DNA of 64,000 bases from Negativicoccus succinicivorans (GTDB lineage Bacteria; Bacillota; Negativicutes; Veillonellales; Negativicoccaceae): NCBI RefSeq assembly GCF_018372215.1, contig NZ_JAHAJN010000001.1, forward strand, positions 124,001 to 188,000, read 5' to 3'. The notes under the pieces were generated by a model. The model had not been told where the DNA came from and made no database searches. It saw only the letters and a program-made list of their open reading frames with translations. The position numbers and the translations under genes are program-made. Of this stretch, positions 1 through 7,660 are shown piece by piece (positions within the stretch are counted from its first letter, which is position 1; the number at the start of each line of letters is the position of its first letter).

Positions 1-1
1 A

Positions 2-538
2 ATTGCCCGCGCTACGATTGAAACCGTAGCAGAAAATATTGTCGATGGGATCATTTCACCGTTGTTTTATTTTTGGTTGCTGGGACCGTTGGGGGCTGCT
101 CTATATCGTGCGATCAATACCATGGATTCGATGGTGGGATATAAGAATGAGCGGTATCTGTATTTCGGTCGCGCGGCTGCAAAGCTGGATGATGTGGTCA
201 ACTGGGTGCCGGCTCGTTTGACGGCAGGATTATTGTTGGTGAGCAGTGCCGCACTGGGATTTTCAGCTCGGCAGGCATGGTTGATGATGCGTCGCGATGC
301 GCATACACATCCCAGTCCGAATGGCGGTTACAGTGAAGCCACTGTTGCGGGCGCACTGGGGATTCGTCTGGGAGGCTATAATCAATACCAGGGGAAAACG
401 GAATTTCGGAGTTACATGGGCGATCCACATGAGAAAATTCAGCGCTTTCATATTCGTAAGACAGTGCAGTTAATGTACACCAGTACTTTTCTCGGGACGC
501 TTTGTATCACGTTGCTATTACTGCTGGGTGAATTATGA
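2..538 (+). CDS. cbiB: Adenosylcobinamide-phosphate synthase CbiB, C-terminal part (5' end cut by window edge)
   Basis: The frame is open from base 2 and begins mid-protein with RATIETVAENIVDG, a conserved CbiB stretch, so the missing N-terminus is a window-edge effect. About 178 residues remain of a family length near 310. CbiB is an integral membrane enzyme that joins aminopropanol (phosphate) to adenosylcobyric acid. The family signature NTMDSMVGYKNERY lies at residues 39-52 of the fragment, followed by hydrophobic segments near residues 72-90 and at the extreme C-terminus. Its stop overlaps the cobS start by 4 nt, so the two are probably translationally coupled in a cobalamin operon that enters the window from the left. 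Confidence 0.93.
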   Translation: MARATIETVAENIVDGIISPLFYFWLLGPLGAALYRAINTMDSMVGYKNERYLYFGRAAAKLDDVVNWVPARLTAGLLLVSSAALGFSARQAWLMMRRDAHTHPSPNGGYSEATVAGALGIRLGGYNQYQGKTEFRSYMGDPHEKIQRFHIRKTVQLMYTSTFLGTLCITLLLLLGEL

Positions 539-1287
539 AACCTTTTTTAATCGGATTACAATTTTTAACACGTTTTAAAATCGTTCGTCAGGAAGTGTGG
601 CCGGATGATCAATTCGGTGCTTCCGTTGCATATTTCCCCTTAGTCGGTTTGGTCATCGGAATTTTTCTTGCGCTGCTGTATTGGCTCACCGCAAGTTGGA
701 TAGATTCGTTTTTAATGGCGGTACTGCTTGTCTTAGCCGAAATGATTATTACCGGCGGCTTACACGCAGACGGATTTATGGACACGTGTGACGGCTATTT
801 CTCGGGTCGCAACCGGGAACGGATGCTGGAGATAATGAAAGACAGCCGCGTCGGCTCGGAGGGTATTGTCGGATTTGTTTTTTTGGTGTTGTTAAAAATC
901 GGTTTGTATATGAATATCTCCGGACCGCTTTGGCCGTTACTTATCATCATGCCGCTGATCAGTCGCTGGCTGATGAGCTGGACTATTGTACGTTTTCCTT
1001 ACGCACGGACACAAGGAATGGGGAAGGCGTTTGCGGACAATGCTCCTGCATACACATTACAGGTAGCTACCGCTTGCCTTTTATTGGCGATCCCGGTGGG
1101 AGGACTTAAAAGCATTTTACCGATGCTTTTTGCCTTTGGTTGGATGCAATGGGCGAATATTCATTTCGTCAAAAAGTTAGGTGGCGTTACCGGTGATACT
1201 TACGGTGCCATTACAGAGACATCTGAAATTGTTATTTTATTGACTTGGCTATTGCAGGAACGGATCGGTGTATGGAATTTGTTGTAA
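535..1287 (+). CDS. cobS: Adenosylcobinamide-GDP ribazoletransferase (cobalamin synthase)
   Basis: At 250 residues this is normal for CobS, the membrane enzyme that joins adenosylcobinamide-GDP to alpha-ribazole (or its phosphate) in the last assembly step of cobalamin. The Asp-rich motif GGLHADGFMDTCDG (residues 74-87) is probably the metal/diphosphate site and DSRVGSEG (103-110) is the second conserved block. Several hydrophobic segments (near 36-50, 58-72, 110-130, 180-200) fit a polytopic protein. The ATG start overlaps the cbiB stop. The 3' end overlaps the next gene by 16 nt. Confidence 0.95.
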   Translation: MKPFLIGLQFLTRFKIVRQEVWPDDQFGASVAYFPLVGLVIGIFLALLYWLTASWIDSFLMAVLLVLAEMIITGGLHADGFMDTCDGYFSGRNRERMLEIMKDSRVGSEGIVGFVFLVLLKIGLYMNISGPLWPLLIIMPLISRWLMSWTIVRFPYARTQGMGKAFADNAPAYTLQVATACLLLAIPVGGLKSILPMLFAFGWMQWANIHFVKKLGGVTGDTYGAITETSEIVILLTWLLQERIGVWNLL

Positions 1288-2141
1288 AATCTCCGGGAGC
1301 ATGCGGTGAATTAATTCAGGGGCAAATTGACGGACAAAACTTTTTAGTTACTTGTCCTATTGAACGATACTCCATCGCAACAGCTTGGCCCAAAACAATT
1401 GCCCATACTCATGAGCTTCCGTATAAAGCGCAACAAGCTGTAACGTTGACTAAAGAGTACTTAAAGATTGTGCAGGATATTGATGTGGTACTGTACTCTG
1501 AACTGAAGGATGGTAAGGGGATGGCCTCCAGTTCGGCAGATATTAGTGCGGTTTGTTTAGCGGTTGCCTTAGCCGCCGAGCGGCATTTGTCGATGCAGGA
1601 GCTGGCGCGTTTAGCACTGTCAATTGAACCCAGCGATGCCACATTTTATCCGGGCATTGTTCAATTTGACCATTTGCAAGGGCGTTTTTTACGGCCGCTC
1701 GGTCATTTTCCGGAAGCTTATATTTGTATTTTTGATCAAGGTGGAGTGATTGACACCGTGGAGTTTAACGCCCGGGAAGACTTGATCAATAAGCGTGCTA
1801 TTAAGGAAAAAGAAATACAAAAAGCCCTTACCCTATTGATAGAAGGTTTACGTAAGGGTGATATGATAAAAATTGGAACAGCTGCTACGATGAGCGCCTA
1901 TGCCAATCAGGAAATATTGCCGCGTCCGTATCTAGCGGATTTGCATGCATGGGGAAAAGAGTTGGGATCTAATGGTGTTATTGTTGCGCACAGTGGCACC
2001 GTTTGCGGGTTGCTGTTGACAGATCTTAAAAAGCTGGAAGATATTCGTAGTGGCCTGGCGGTTGAGTTTGGCAATACACTGACATTTTTAGACTGCGTAA
2101 AAGTTTATAATGGAGGCATACATTTTGTCCATAGATCTTGA
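1272..2141 (+). CDS. pduX: PduX-like L-threonine kinase (GHMP family)
   Basis: This 289-residue GHMP-fold kinase has its phosphate-binding loop at residues 79-90 (KDGKGMASSSAD) and an N-terminal SPGACGELIQG block typical of PduX. PduX phosphorylates L-threonine with ATP, giving L-threonine 3-phosphate, the substrate of CobD, which is the next gene here. That adjacency strongly supports the call over other GHMP kinases. I chose ATG 1272 because the protein then begins at the conserved domain. A TTG at 1245 is possible but deepens the overlap with cobS. The 3' end overlaps cobD. Confidence 0.88.
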   Translation: MEFVVKSPGACGELIQGQIDGQNFLVTCPIERYSIATAWPKTIAHTHELPYKAQQAVTLTKEYLKIVQDIDVVLYSELKDGKGMASSSADISAVCLAVALAAERHLSMQELARLALSIEPSDATFYPGIVQFDHLQGRFLRPLGHFPEAYICIFDQGGVIDTVEFNAREDLINKRAIKEKEIQKALTLLIEGLRKGDMIKIGTAATMSAYANQEILPRPYLADLHAWGKELGSNGVIVAHSGTVCGLLLTDLKKLEDIRSGLAVEFGNTLTFLDCVKVYNGGIHFVHRS

Positions 2142-3201
2142 TGCACTTTATGCTTCGTTTCAACATGGCGGCAATATTTATGCCTTGCCGCCATCTGTAC
2201 GGGAGCAAGTAGAAGACTTCAGTGCCAATATCAATCCGTTAGGCCTTTCGCCGGAAGGCGTGGAGGCGTTACAGGATTGGCCGACCTTGGCTTTGCATTA
2301 TCCGGAACCGAATAATAGCACGTTACGAAAAGCAGTGGCTCGATTTTACCAATACGATGAGGCTGGAGTTGTGCTTGGCAACGGGGCTACAGAGCTTTTA
2401 TTTACTGTCTTCAGGTATTGGCGACCGGCTACCGTCTGGATCCCTGTGCCGACATTTAGTGAATATTCACGGGCGGCCATTGCGGTCGGAGCGGAAATAC
2501 GCCAAATTGCTTGGGAAGATCTTCCGAACAGCTTGACGCAGATGAACAAGGGGGATGTCCTTTGCATTTGTTCGCCTAACAATCCGACCGGCGTGTATAC
2601 CGATGTAAGCCAACTAAAGCAGTGGTTGCAAGCAGCACGTACGCGTGGCGCCCGTGTTTTAGTAGACGAGTCATTTATTGATTTTAATCCTAATTTGGAT
2701 ACGGCCAGAAGTCTTCTCGGTAAATGCGATGACTTTGTAGTATTGCATTCATTGACAAAATTTTGGGGTATTCCCGGTTTGCGCGCCGGCGTCATGTTTG
2801 CTGCGCCTCAATTGGCGGAAACGGTGTATGCCGATCTCGACATTTGGAATGTCAATGCGCTGACCGCATCCTATTTAAAAGCGGCTTTTAATGATATAGA
2901 ATATTTTCAAAATACGCAACGATTTGTCTATGAGGAAAAAGAACGCGTATATGAAAACTATGTAGCGCTTTCGGAATTTTTTGTATATCCGCCCACGGCT
3001 AATTTTATTCTGCTGAACTTACAAGGGAAAATCACTGCCGCTGAACTTACTGAACGCTTATTGGCGAAGGGGTTAATGATTCGCAATTGTGATAATTACC
3101 ACGGCCTTGATGCGTACCATGTGCGGATTGCTATTCGCCAAGCGGCCGCCAATGACAGGTTGTTTACGGCGATTTCTAAGGAGGTATCGCGATCCAGGTG
3201 A
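2125..3201 (+). CDS. cobD: Threonine-phosphate decarboxylase (PLP-dependent, class I/II aminotransferase fold)
   Basis: CobD decarboxylates L-threonine O-3-phosphate to (R)-1-amino-2-propanol phosphate, the linker CbiB attaches. From the TTG start, visible PLP-fold landmarks are HGGN (14-17), GNGATE (85-90), SPNNPTG (150-156), Asp181 for the pyridine nitrogen and the Schiff-base lysine Lys212 in SLTKFWGIPGLRAG. Start choice: ATG 2110 is in frame, but a strong GGAGG (2112-2116) lies 8 nt before TTG 2125, so TTG gives the better-supported start (358 residues). HisC is the main alternative, but the HGGN N-terminus and the cob neighbours favour CobD. Confidence 0.9.
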   Translation: MSIDLDALYASFQHGGNIYALPPSVREQVEDFSANINPLGLSPEGVEALQDWPTLALHYPEPNNSTLRKAVARFYQYDEAGVVLGNGATELLFTVFRYWRPATVWIPVPTFSEYSRAAIAVGAEIRQIAWEDLPNSLTQMNKGDVLCICSPNNPTGVYTDVSQLKQWLQAARTRGARVLVDESFIDFNPNLDTARSLLGKCDDFVVLHSLTKFWGIPGLRAGVMFAAPQLAETVYADLDIWNVNALTASYLKAAFNDIEYFQNTQRFVYEEKERVYENYVALSEFFVYPPTANFILLNLQGKITAAELTERLLAKGLMIRNCDNYHGLDAYHVRIAIRQAAANDRLFTAISKEVSRSR

Positions 3202-3809
3202 TTACACTTTATTTGATTCGTCACGGTGAAACCGTTTGGAATTTTTCCGGTCAGTATCAGGGCGTGACTGATGTCGCGCTGAGCGATTTAGGGCGTCGGC
3301 AGGCACAATGTCTGGTGGATTATTTTGCTGATTTACCTTTAGATGCCGTTTATGCGAGTGATTTGGAACGAGCAGTGGAAACGGCACAACCCTTGGCCGA
3401 CGCCAAAGGTCTTATTGTTGAATTGCGTTCCGGATTAAGAGAAATCAATTTCGGTGATTGGGAAGGTCTTACTTACGAGCAGATTAATTCCAGGTGGCCG
3501 GGAAGTATTGAGCATATGTATGCCAATGCATCAAGCGTGCGTATCTCCAACGGCGAGTCTTTTGGTGATCTTCAACAGCGCGCCGCAAGAACGATCGAAG
3601 AGATCACTCGCGCTCATCCGGATGAGGCGGTAGCTATTGTATGCCACGGTGGCACCATTCGCTGTATTTTATGCACTTTACTGGGATTGGATCTGGATCT
3701 TGCATGGAATTTTCGGCAGGCAAATGCCAATGTCACCATGATCGAATATTATGGTGATCGAAACTTGTTGGCACTTTTAAATGATACGCATCATTTAAAG
3801 AAATTGTAA
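3198..3809 (+). CDS. cobC: Histidine phosphatase family protein, probable alpha-ribazole phosphatase CobC
   Basis: This 203-residue protein of the phosphoglycerate-mutase-like superfamily has the catalytic LIRHGET motif with His9 and the second histidine in CHGGT (His150). CobC removes the phosphate from alpha-ribazole phosphate or adenosylcobalamin phosphate at the end of the pathway. The family is promiscuous, so the specific role is inferred from its place right after cobD. The start is GTG 3198, overlapping the cobD stop, with AAGGAGG at 3179-3185 about 12 nt upstream. No terminator hairpin is visible after it. Confidence 0.82.
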   Translation: MITLYLIRHGETVWNFSGQYQGVTDVALSDLGRRQAQCLVDYFADLPLDAVYASDLERAVETAQPLADAKGLIVELRSGLREINFGDWEGLTYEQINSRWPGSIEHMYANASSVRISNGESFGDLQQRAARTIEEITRAHPDEAVAIVCHGGTIRCILCTLLGLDLDLAWNFRQANANVTMIEYYGDRNLLALLNDTHHLKKL

Positions 3810-3823
3810 GTTAAAATCATAGT

Positions 3824-3851
3824 TTTTCAATACTTTTTATGGTAATATTAT
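3824..3851 (+). promoter_or_regulatory. Candidate sigma-A-type promoter for the M24 peptidase-efp unit
   Basis: TTTTCA at 3824-3829 and TATTAT at 3846-3851 are separated by 16 nt in the AT-rich gap between cobC and the peptidase gene. Both hexamers are imperfect, so this is a weak prediction. A good ribosome-binding site (AGGAAGG) follows before the ATG at 3882. Confidence 0.33.
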
Positions 3852-3881
3852 ATTGAATAAATATACAGGAAGGCGTTATAC

Positions 3882-4931
3882 ATGGTAGGACAAACCCACC
3901 TTCCCAAACCGCAAGAACACTCTGCCATTTGGGTGCATAAAGATGAAAATGTCAGGTTTTTGAGCCGCTTTACCGGTGATAGTACAGAGCTTTTAATTAC
4001 ACCGCGAAGGTGTCTTTTAATCACCGATTCTAGGTACACGGAACAGGCGATGGTAGAGGCTGAAGGTTGGGAGGTTATCAATCATCAAGGACAATTATAT
4101 GCCACCATCAGTAAAATCTTACAAGAGGAAAATATATCCTTATTATCGGTAGAAGCAAGTTCATTATCGGTAATGGCATATTGGAAGTTGCAAGAACAGT
4201 GCCCTGAACTAGTCATAAATAACATCGATTTAGATCCATTGCGTCAAGTCAAAAAAGATACGGAGCTTTACTATTTAAAAAGAGCCGCACAAATAGCGGC
4301 GAACGCGTTACATGATATTTTACCGCAGATTGCAGCACAACGCACCGAAAATGAAGTACGTATTGCTTTGGAACAGGCCATGCTTGCGCATGGTTCGGAA
4401 CATACCGCGTTTGCTACGATTGTTGCTTCGGGTAAACGTTCCGCATTGCCGCATGGTACGGCAACCGACAAGCGCATTGAGATCGGTGACTTCGTGACGA
4501 TCGATTTTGGCGCAGTGTATCGCGGCTATCATTCCGATATGACACGCACCTTTGTGATCGGTTCAGCGAGCGATCGACAGAGACAATTATATGACGCGGT
4601 CGCACACGTACAAAGAGAAAGTGTAAAAAAAGTTCGAAGCGGTGTAGCGGTCCACACTATCGATGCATTTGCGCGACAGGAATTCGGGAAGGCAGGGCTG
4701 AATCAATATTTCATTCATTCGCTTGGCCATGGGGTAGGGTTGGAAATACATGAGTTACCTACACTATCACCGAAATGTGAAACCGTATTGGAACCTAATA
4801 TGGTAGTTACCGTAGAGCCAGGGATATATATATCCGGATATGGCGGTATACGGATTGAAGATACAGTAGTGGTAAAAGAGGGAGAACCTGAGATAATCAC
4901 GCTTTTTCCCCATGAATTAATGGAGCTTTAA
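3882..4931 (+). CDS. M24 family Xaa-Pro aminopeptidase/dipeptidase
   Basis: This cytosolic metallopeptidase of 349 residues cleaves N-terminal residues or dipeptides next to proline. The pita-bread-fold metal ligands are visible: Asp208 and Asp219 (DFGAVYRGYHSDMTR), His283 (GHGVGLEIHE), Glu312 (VTVEPGIY) and Glu326 (GIRIEDTVV). The N-terminal ~125 residues form the creatinase-like domain. It sits 35 nt upstream of efp, as yqhT does in Bacillus subtilis. Since EF-P relieves ribosome stalling at polyproline, the pairing may reflect a shared proline-peptide theme. Whether it is an aminopeptidase or a dipeptidase cannot be told from sequence alone. Confidence 0.92.
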   Translation: MVGQTHLPKPQEHSAIWVHKDENVRFLSRFTGDSTELLITPRRCLLITDSRYTEQAMVEAEGWEVINHQGQLYATISKILQEENISLLSVEASSLSVMAYWKLQEQCPELVINNIDLDPLRQVKKDTELYYLKRAAQIAANALHDILPQIAAQRTENEVRIALEQAMLAHGSEHTAFATIVASGKRSALPHGTATDKRIEIGDFVTIDFGAVYRGYHSDMTRTFVIGSASDRQRQLYDAVAHVQRESVKKVRSGVAVHTIDAFARQEFGKAGLNQYFIHSLGHGVGLEIHELPTLSPKCETVLEPNMVVTVEPGIYISGYGGIRIEDTVVVKEGEPEIITLFPHELMEL

Positions 4932-4966
4932 AAGTCAATAGAGTATTTGAAGTGGAGGCTTAACAG

Positions 4967-5524
4967 ATGATTTCTAGTAACGATTTTCGCCCAGGTGTAA
5001 CGATTGAAATTGACAATCAAGTATGGCAGGTAGTGGATTTCCAGCACGTTAAACCAGGTAAGGGGGCCGCTTTCGTACGTGCCAAAATCAAAAACTTGCA
5101 AACCGGTGCGGTCATAGAACGCACCTTTAACGCGGGGGAAAAATTACCGAAAGCGCAAGTGGATCGCCGCCCGATGCAATATCTTTATGCAGACGGTGAC
5201 AGCTTCCATTTCATGGATACAGAAACCTATGATCAGGTTATGCTGACGAAAGATCAGTTAACGGAAGCCCTGAATTTCTTGAAAGAAAATATGGAAATCA
5301 CGGTGCTTTTCTTTAACGGCACAATTATCGGTGTTGAGCTGCCCAACTCTGTAGATTTGACGGTAGTTGAAACAGACCCGGGAATTCGTGGAGATACGGC
5401 TACAGGCGGTACGAAACCGGCGAAATTGGAAACAGGATACGTTGTAAAGGTGCCGATGTTTATTAATGAGGGCGACGTTTTGCGAATTGATACCCGTTCA
5501 GGCGCCTACATCGAGCGTGCATAA
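4967..5524 (+). CDS. efp: Translation elongation factor P
   Basis: EF-P of standard length (185 residues) binds between the P and E sites and promotes peptide bonds at polyproline stretches. All three beta-barrel domains are intact. The loop that contacts the P-site tRNA is PGKGAA with Lys32 at the tip, the residue modified in other bacteria. No modification enzyme (epmA-like or earP-like) is seen in the window. The C-terminal signature is complete up to IDTRSGAYIERA. RBS GGAGG precedes the ATG. A terminator follows at once, and the next gene is asp23 rather than a spoIIIA cluster. Confidence 0.97.
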   Translation: MISSNDFRPGVTIEIDNQVWQVVDFQHVKPGKGAAFVRAKIKNLQTGAVIERTFNAGEKLPKAQVDRRPMQYLYADGDSFHFMDTETYDQVMLTKDQLTEALNFLKENMEITVLFFNGTIIGVELPNSVDLTVVETDPGIRGDTATGGTKPAKLETGYVVKVPMFINEGDVLRIDTRSGAYIERA

Positions 5525-5538
5525 TTTTAGAAGTCTAC

Positions 5539-5564
5539 AAAAGCGATGATTTTCATCGCTTTTG
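5539..5564 (+). terminator. Intrinsic terminator after efp
   Basis: An 11-bp perfect stem (arms AAAAGCGATGA and TCATCGCTTTT) with a 3-nt loop starts 14 nt after the efp stop. The U-tract is short (the TTTT is part of the arm), so termination may be partial. It separates efp from the asp23-nusB transcript. Confidence 0.7.
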
Positions 5565-5582
5565 TTACATCAAAGGAGATCC

Positions 5583-5969
5583 ATGTCACTTGCAGCAGAA
5601 CATACCGAGTGGGGGGATATTCAAATATCCGATCAGGCTCTCGCAGCTATTGTGGGAATAGCTACCAGAGAATTTTCGGATATTGTTGGCATGGAGTCCA
5701 CATTAATCCATGACATCAGCTCCATGTTCGGAAAGGATCCGAATACACTGGGAGTATCGATTGATTCCAATGAAAACGAAGTAAAAGTGGACCTTTACCT
5801 TCGTGTGAGGTATGGTTTGCGAATCCCTGACCTTACTTTGCGATTGCAGGAGGCGGTACGCAGCACTTTGGAAAAGTATACAGGGGTTACCATACTGGCC
5901 ATCAATGTATATGTGCAAAGCATTGCTTTTGAACCGATAGAAAGCGTGTCAGACGATGGCGCCAAATAA
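5583..5969 (+). CDS. Asp23/Gls24 family envelope stress response protein
   Basis: A 128-residue Asp23-domain protein (DUF322; YqhY-like by synteny). The domain runs from about residue 15 to the end, with the typical pattern of an ISDQAL..I.GIA start, a VRYGLRIP block and a final GVTILAINVYVQS strand. Family members are membrane-associated or cytosolic, and YqhY has been linked to fatty-acid synthesis control in Bacillus; the exact role here is unknown. The start is fixed by AAAGGAG a few bases before ATG 5583. An in-frame TTG at 5562 lies inside the efp terminator and is unlikely. It overlaps the next gene by 14 nt. Confidence 0.88.
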   Translation: MSLAAEHTEWGDIQISDQALAAIVGIATREFSDIVGMESTLIHDISSMFGKDPNTLGVSIDSNENEVKVDLYLRVRYGLRIPDLTLRLQEAVRSTLEKYTGVTILAINVYVQSIAFEPIESVSDDGAK

Positions 5970-6321
5970 CAAAGCTACCGACGTAAATATGCAGTTGGCA
6001 TACAGCCTGATGGCCACGAAGATTCGTGATAGGATCATGGCCGAGCCGGGTGTTGCCGCCATTACAGAACATATGATGGATGAATTCATGACATCGCTAC
6101 CGATGAGTCGCCGTAAGCTGATTCACGGCATTGTTTTAAGCAAACACAAGGATGGTTGGTATATTGCCGTTTCCTTGATTTTGTATTACGGTTATGAAAT
6201 CATTCCTCTATGCCGTAAGCTGCAGTCAGAAATCATTCAAAAGTGGAAAGAAGAAGAGGGCATTACCATCAAAGAAGTGCAGATTTATATTGAAACCGTT
6301 GTGAATGAGGAACCAATATGA
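5956..6321 (+). CDS. Divergent second Asp23-family protein
   Basis: This 121-residue protein resembles the upstream Asp23 protein in overall pattern: an N-terminal amphipathic stretch, a central VSLILYYGYEI segment matching the VRYG block, then a helix and the closing strand GITIKEVQIYIETV. I infer an ancient tandem duplication followed by divergence. The start overlaps the preceding gene by 14 nt and the stop overlaps nusB by 4 nt, so all three should be co-translated. No enzyme motif or membrane segment is seen and the function is unknown. Confidence in the gene is high; in the family assignment, moderate. Confidence 0.72.
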   Translation: MAPNNKATDVNMQLAYSLMATKIRDRIMAEPGVAAITEHMMDEFMTSLPMSRRKLIHGIVLSKHKDGWYIAVSLILYYGYEIIPLCRKLQSEIIQKWKEEEGITIKEVQIYIETVVNEEPI

Positions 6322-6707
6322 CCAGAAGACAAGCCAGAATTCAGGCTTTGCAATTGCTCTACAGTCGTGAAATCAATCCCGATGCGGAAGAGTCTGTATT
6401 GCCGGATCAGGAGAGTAGCGGTCATGATGAATATGCGCAAAAAATAATCACTGCTGTTGATCAAAATCGAACGGCGATTGATGTTCTTATCAATCGATAC
6501 AGTAAAAACTGGAACACTGCACAAATGAATAAAGTGGATCTGGTGCTACTGCGGATGGCGATTGCGGAAAGCAAATATATTGAGGACGAGGAGCTGACAC
6601 CAGCTATTATCATCAATGAAGCGTTAGATTTAACACGCCAATATTCTACCGATGAAGCCGTACGATTTGTTAACGGCGTATTGGATGCTGCCATGAAAGA
6701 TTCCTGA
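6318..6707 (+). CDS. nusB: Transcription antitermination factor NusB
   Basis: A 129-residue all-helical NusB protein. The N-terminal RRQARIQALQLLYSRE and the C-terminal IINEALDLTRQYSTDEAVRFVNGVLD are the family hallmarks. With NusE (ribosomal protein S10) it binds boxA RNA and prevents premature termination of rRNA transcription. It starts with a 4-nt overlap with the Asp23-like gene, matching the asp23-nusB neighbourhood seen across Firmicutes. Confidence 0.95.
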   Translation: MTRRQARIQALQLLYSREINPDAEESVLPDQESSGHDEYAQKIITAVDQNRTAIDVLINRYSKNWNTAQMNKVDLVLLRMAIAESKYIEDEELTPAIIINEALDLTRQYSTDEAVRFVNGVLDAAMKDS

Positions 6708-6709
6708 TT

Positions 6710-7660
6710 ATGCATGCACTCGGCATTGATACCAGTTGTTACACTACATCCGTAGCTATTGTCAATGAAAAATTCGAAGTCGTGACACAAGCACGACGCC
6801 TTTTGAAGGTTAAGGCGGGAAAACGCGGTCTTTCTCAATCCGAAATGCTTTACCAACATGTTCGTAATTTGCCGGAGTTGATCATGCAATTGCGGCAAGA
6901 ATACGCCGGAAGGATAGATGTGATTGGCGTGTCCGCTGTTCCGCGTCGTCGGGAAGATTCCTATATGCCGGCTTTTTTGGCCGGATTAGGAACAGCGCAT
7001 TCGCTGGCAAGTGTCTTACGTGTTCCTTTGCACCGCTTCAGTCATCAGGAAAATCACGTTTTTGCAGCCATTCGCGACTACCCGGAACTTTGGCAGGAGC
7101 CACTTTATATGCTGCATCTGAGCGGCGGCACTACCGATTGGTTGGAAGTGAAATGGCAAACGGAGGGACTTGCCATTGCCGAGCTGGCTACGAGCGACGA
7201 TATTTCCGCCGGACAGTTGATCGACCGCATTGGCGTCATGTTGGGCTTGCCTTTTCCTGCCGGACCTTCTTTGGAAAGGTTGGCGCAACAAGGGAAACTT
7301 TCGTATCGCTTGTCGCTACCGCGAAGACTGGATTCACTCAGTTTTGCCGGTGCGGAAACGCAATTGCGCAAAGTATATGAGAAGGGGGATCTCTCAAAGC
7401 AGGATTTAGCGGTCTCCGTATTCGATTACATTTGTCGTATTTTAGCCCGTACTGCGAAGCGTTTAAATTTTGAACAAGGACGTCCCTTTATTGCGGTCGG
7501 CGGTGTATTTGCAAACATGTATTTGCGCAATGAGTTTTCGGAGATTTTAAGAAATCTTCATTTGCAACCATTTCTTGCAGCACCGGAATACAGCAGCGAC
7601 AATGCCACCGGCAATGCGTTCGCCGCGATGAGATATCAATTATGCGCATTCAAACAGTAG
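6710..7660 (+). CDS. TsaD/Kae1-like paralogue (O-sialoglycoprotein endopeptidase family)
   Basis: A 316-residue ASKHA-fold protein related to TsaD, the enzyme that attaches threonylcarbamoyl to A37 of tRNA. It begins with the phosphate-binding ALGIDTSCYTTSVAIV, has the HxxxH iron motif as His112 and His116, and the nucleotide-binding SGGTTD at 138-143. It differs from canonical TsaD (about 335-340 residues, usually with HMEGH) in its HQENH motif and spacing, and resembles the extra copies some Firmicutes carry near nusB. A true tsaD would then lie elsewhere. The activity of this paralogue class is not established. It overlaps xseA by 19 nt. Confidence 0.8.
   Translation: MHALGIDTSCYTTSVAIVNEKFEVVTQARRLLKVKAGKRGLSQSEMLYQHVRNLPELIMQLRQEYAGRIDVIGVSAVPRRREDSYMPAFLAGLGTAHSLASVLRVPLHRFSHQENHVFAAIRDYPELWQEPLYMLHLSGGTTDWLEVKWQTEGLAIAELATSDDISAGQLIDRIGVMLGLPFPAGPSLERLAQQGKLSYRLSLPRRLDSLSFAGAETQLRKVYEKGDLSKQDLAVSVFDYICRILARTAKRLNFEQGRPFIAVGGVFANMYLRNEFSEILRNLHLQPFLAAPEYSSDNATGNAFAAMRYQLCAFKQ

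Noticed and set aside
1..538. Natural truncation of cbiB
   Set aside because: The frame is open to base 2 and starts mid-domain, so the window edge explains it.
3810..3881. A cobalamin riboswitch
   Set aside because: The gap is 72 nt, lacks the B12-box, and follows rather than precedes the cob genes.
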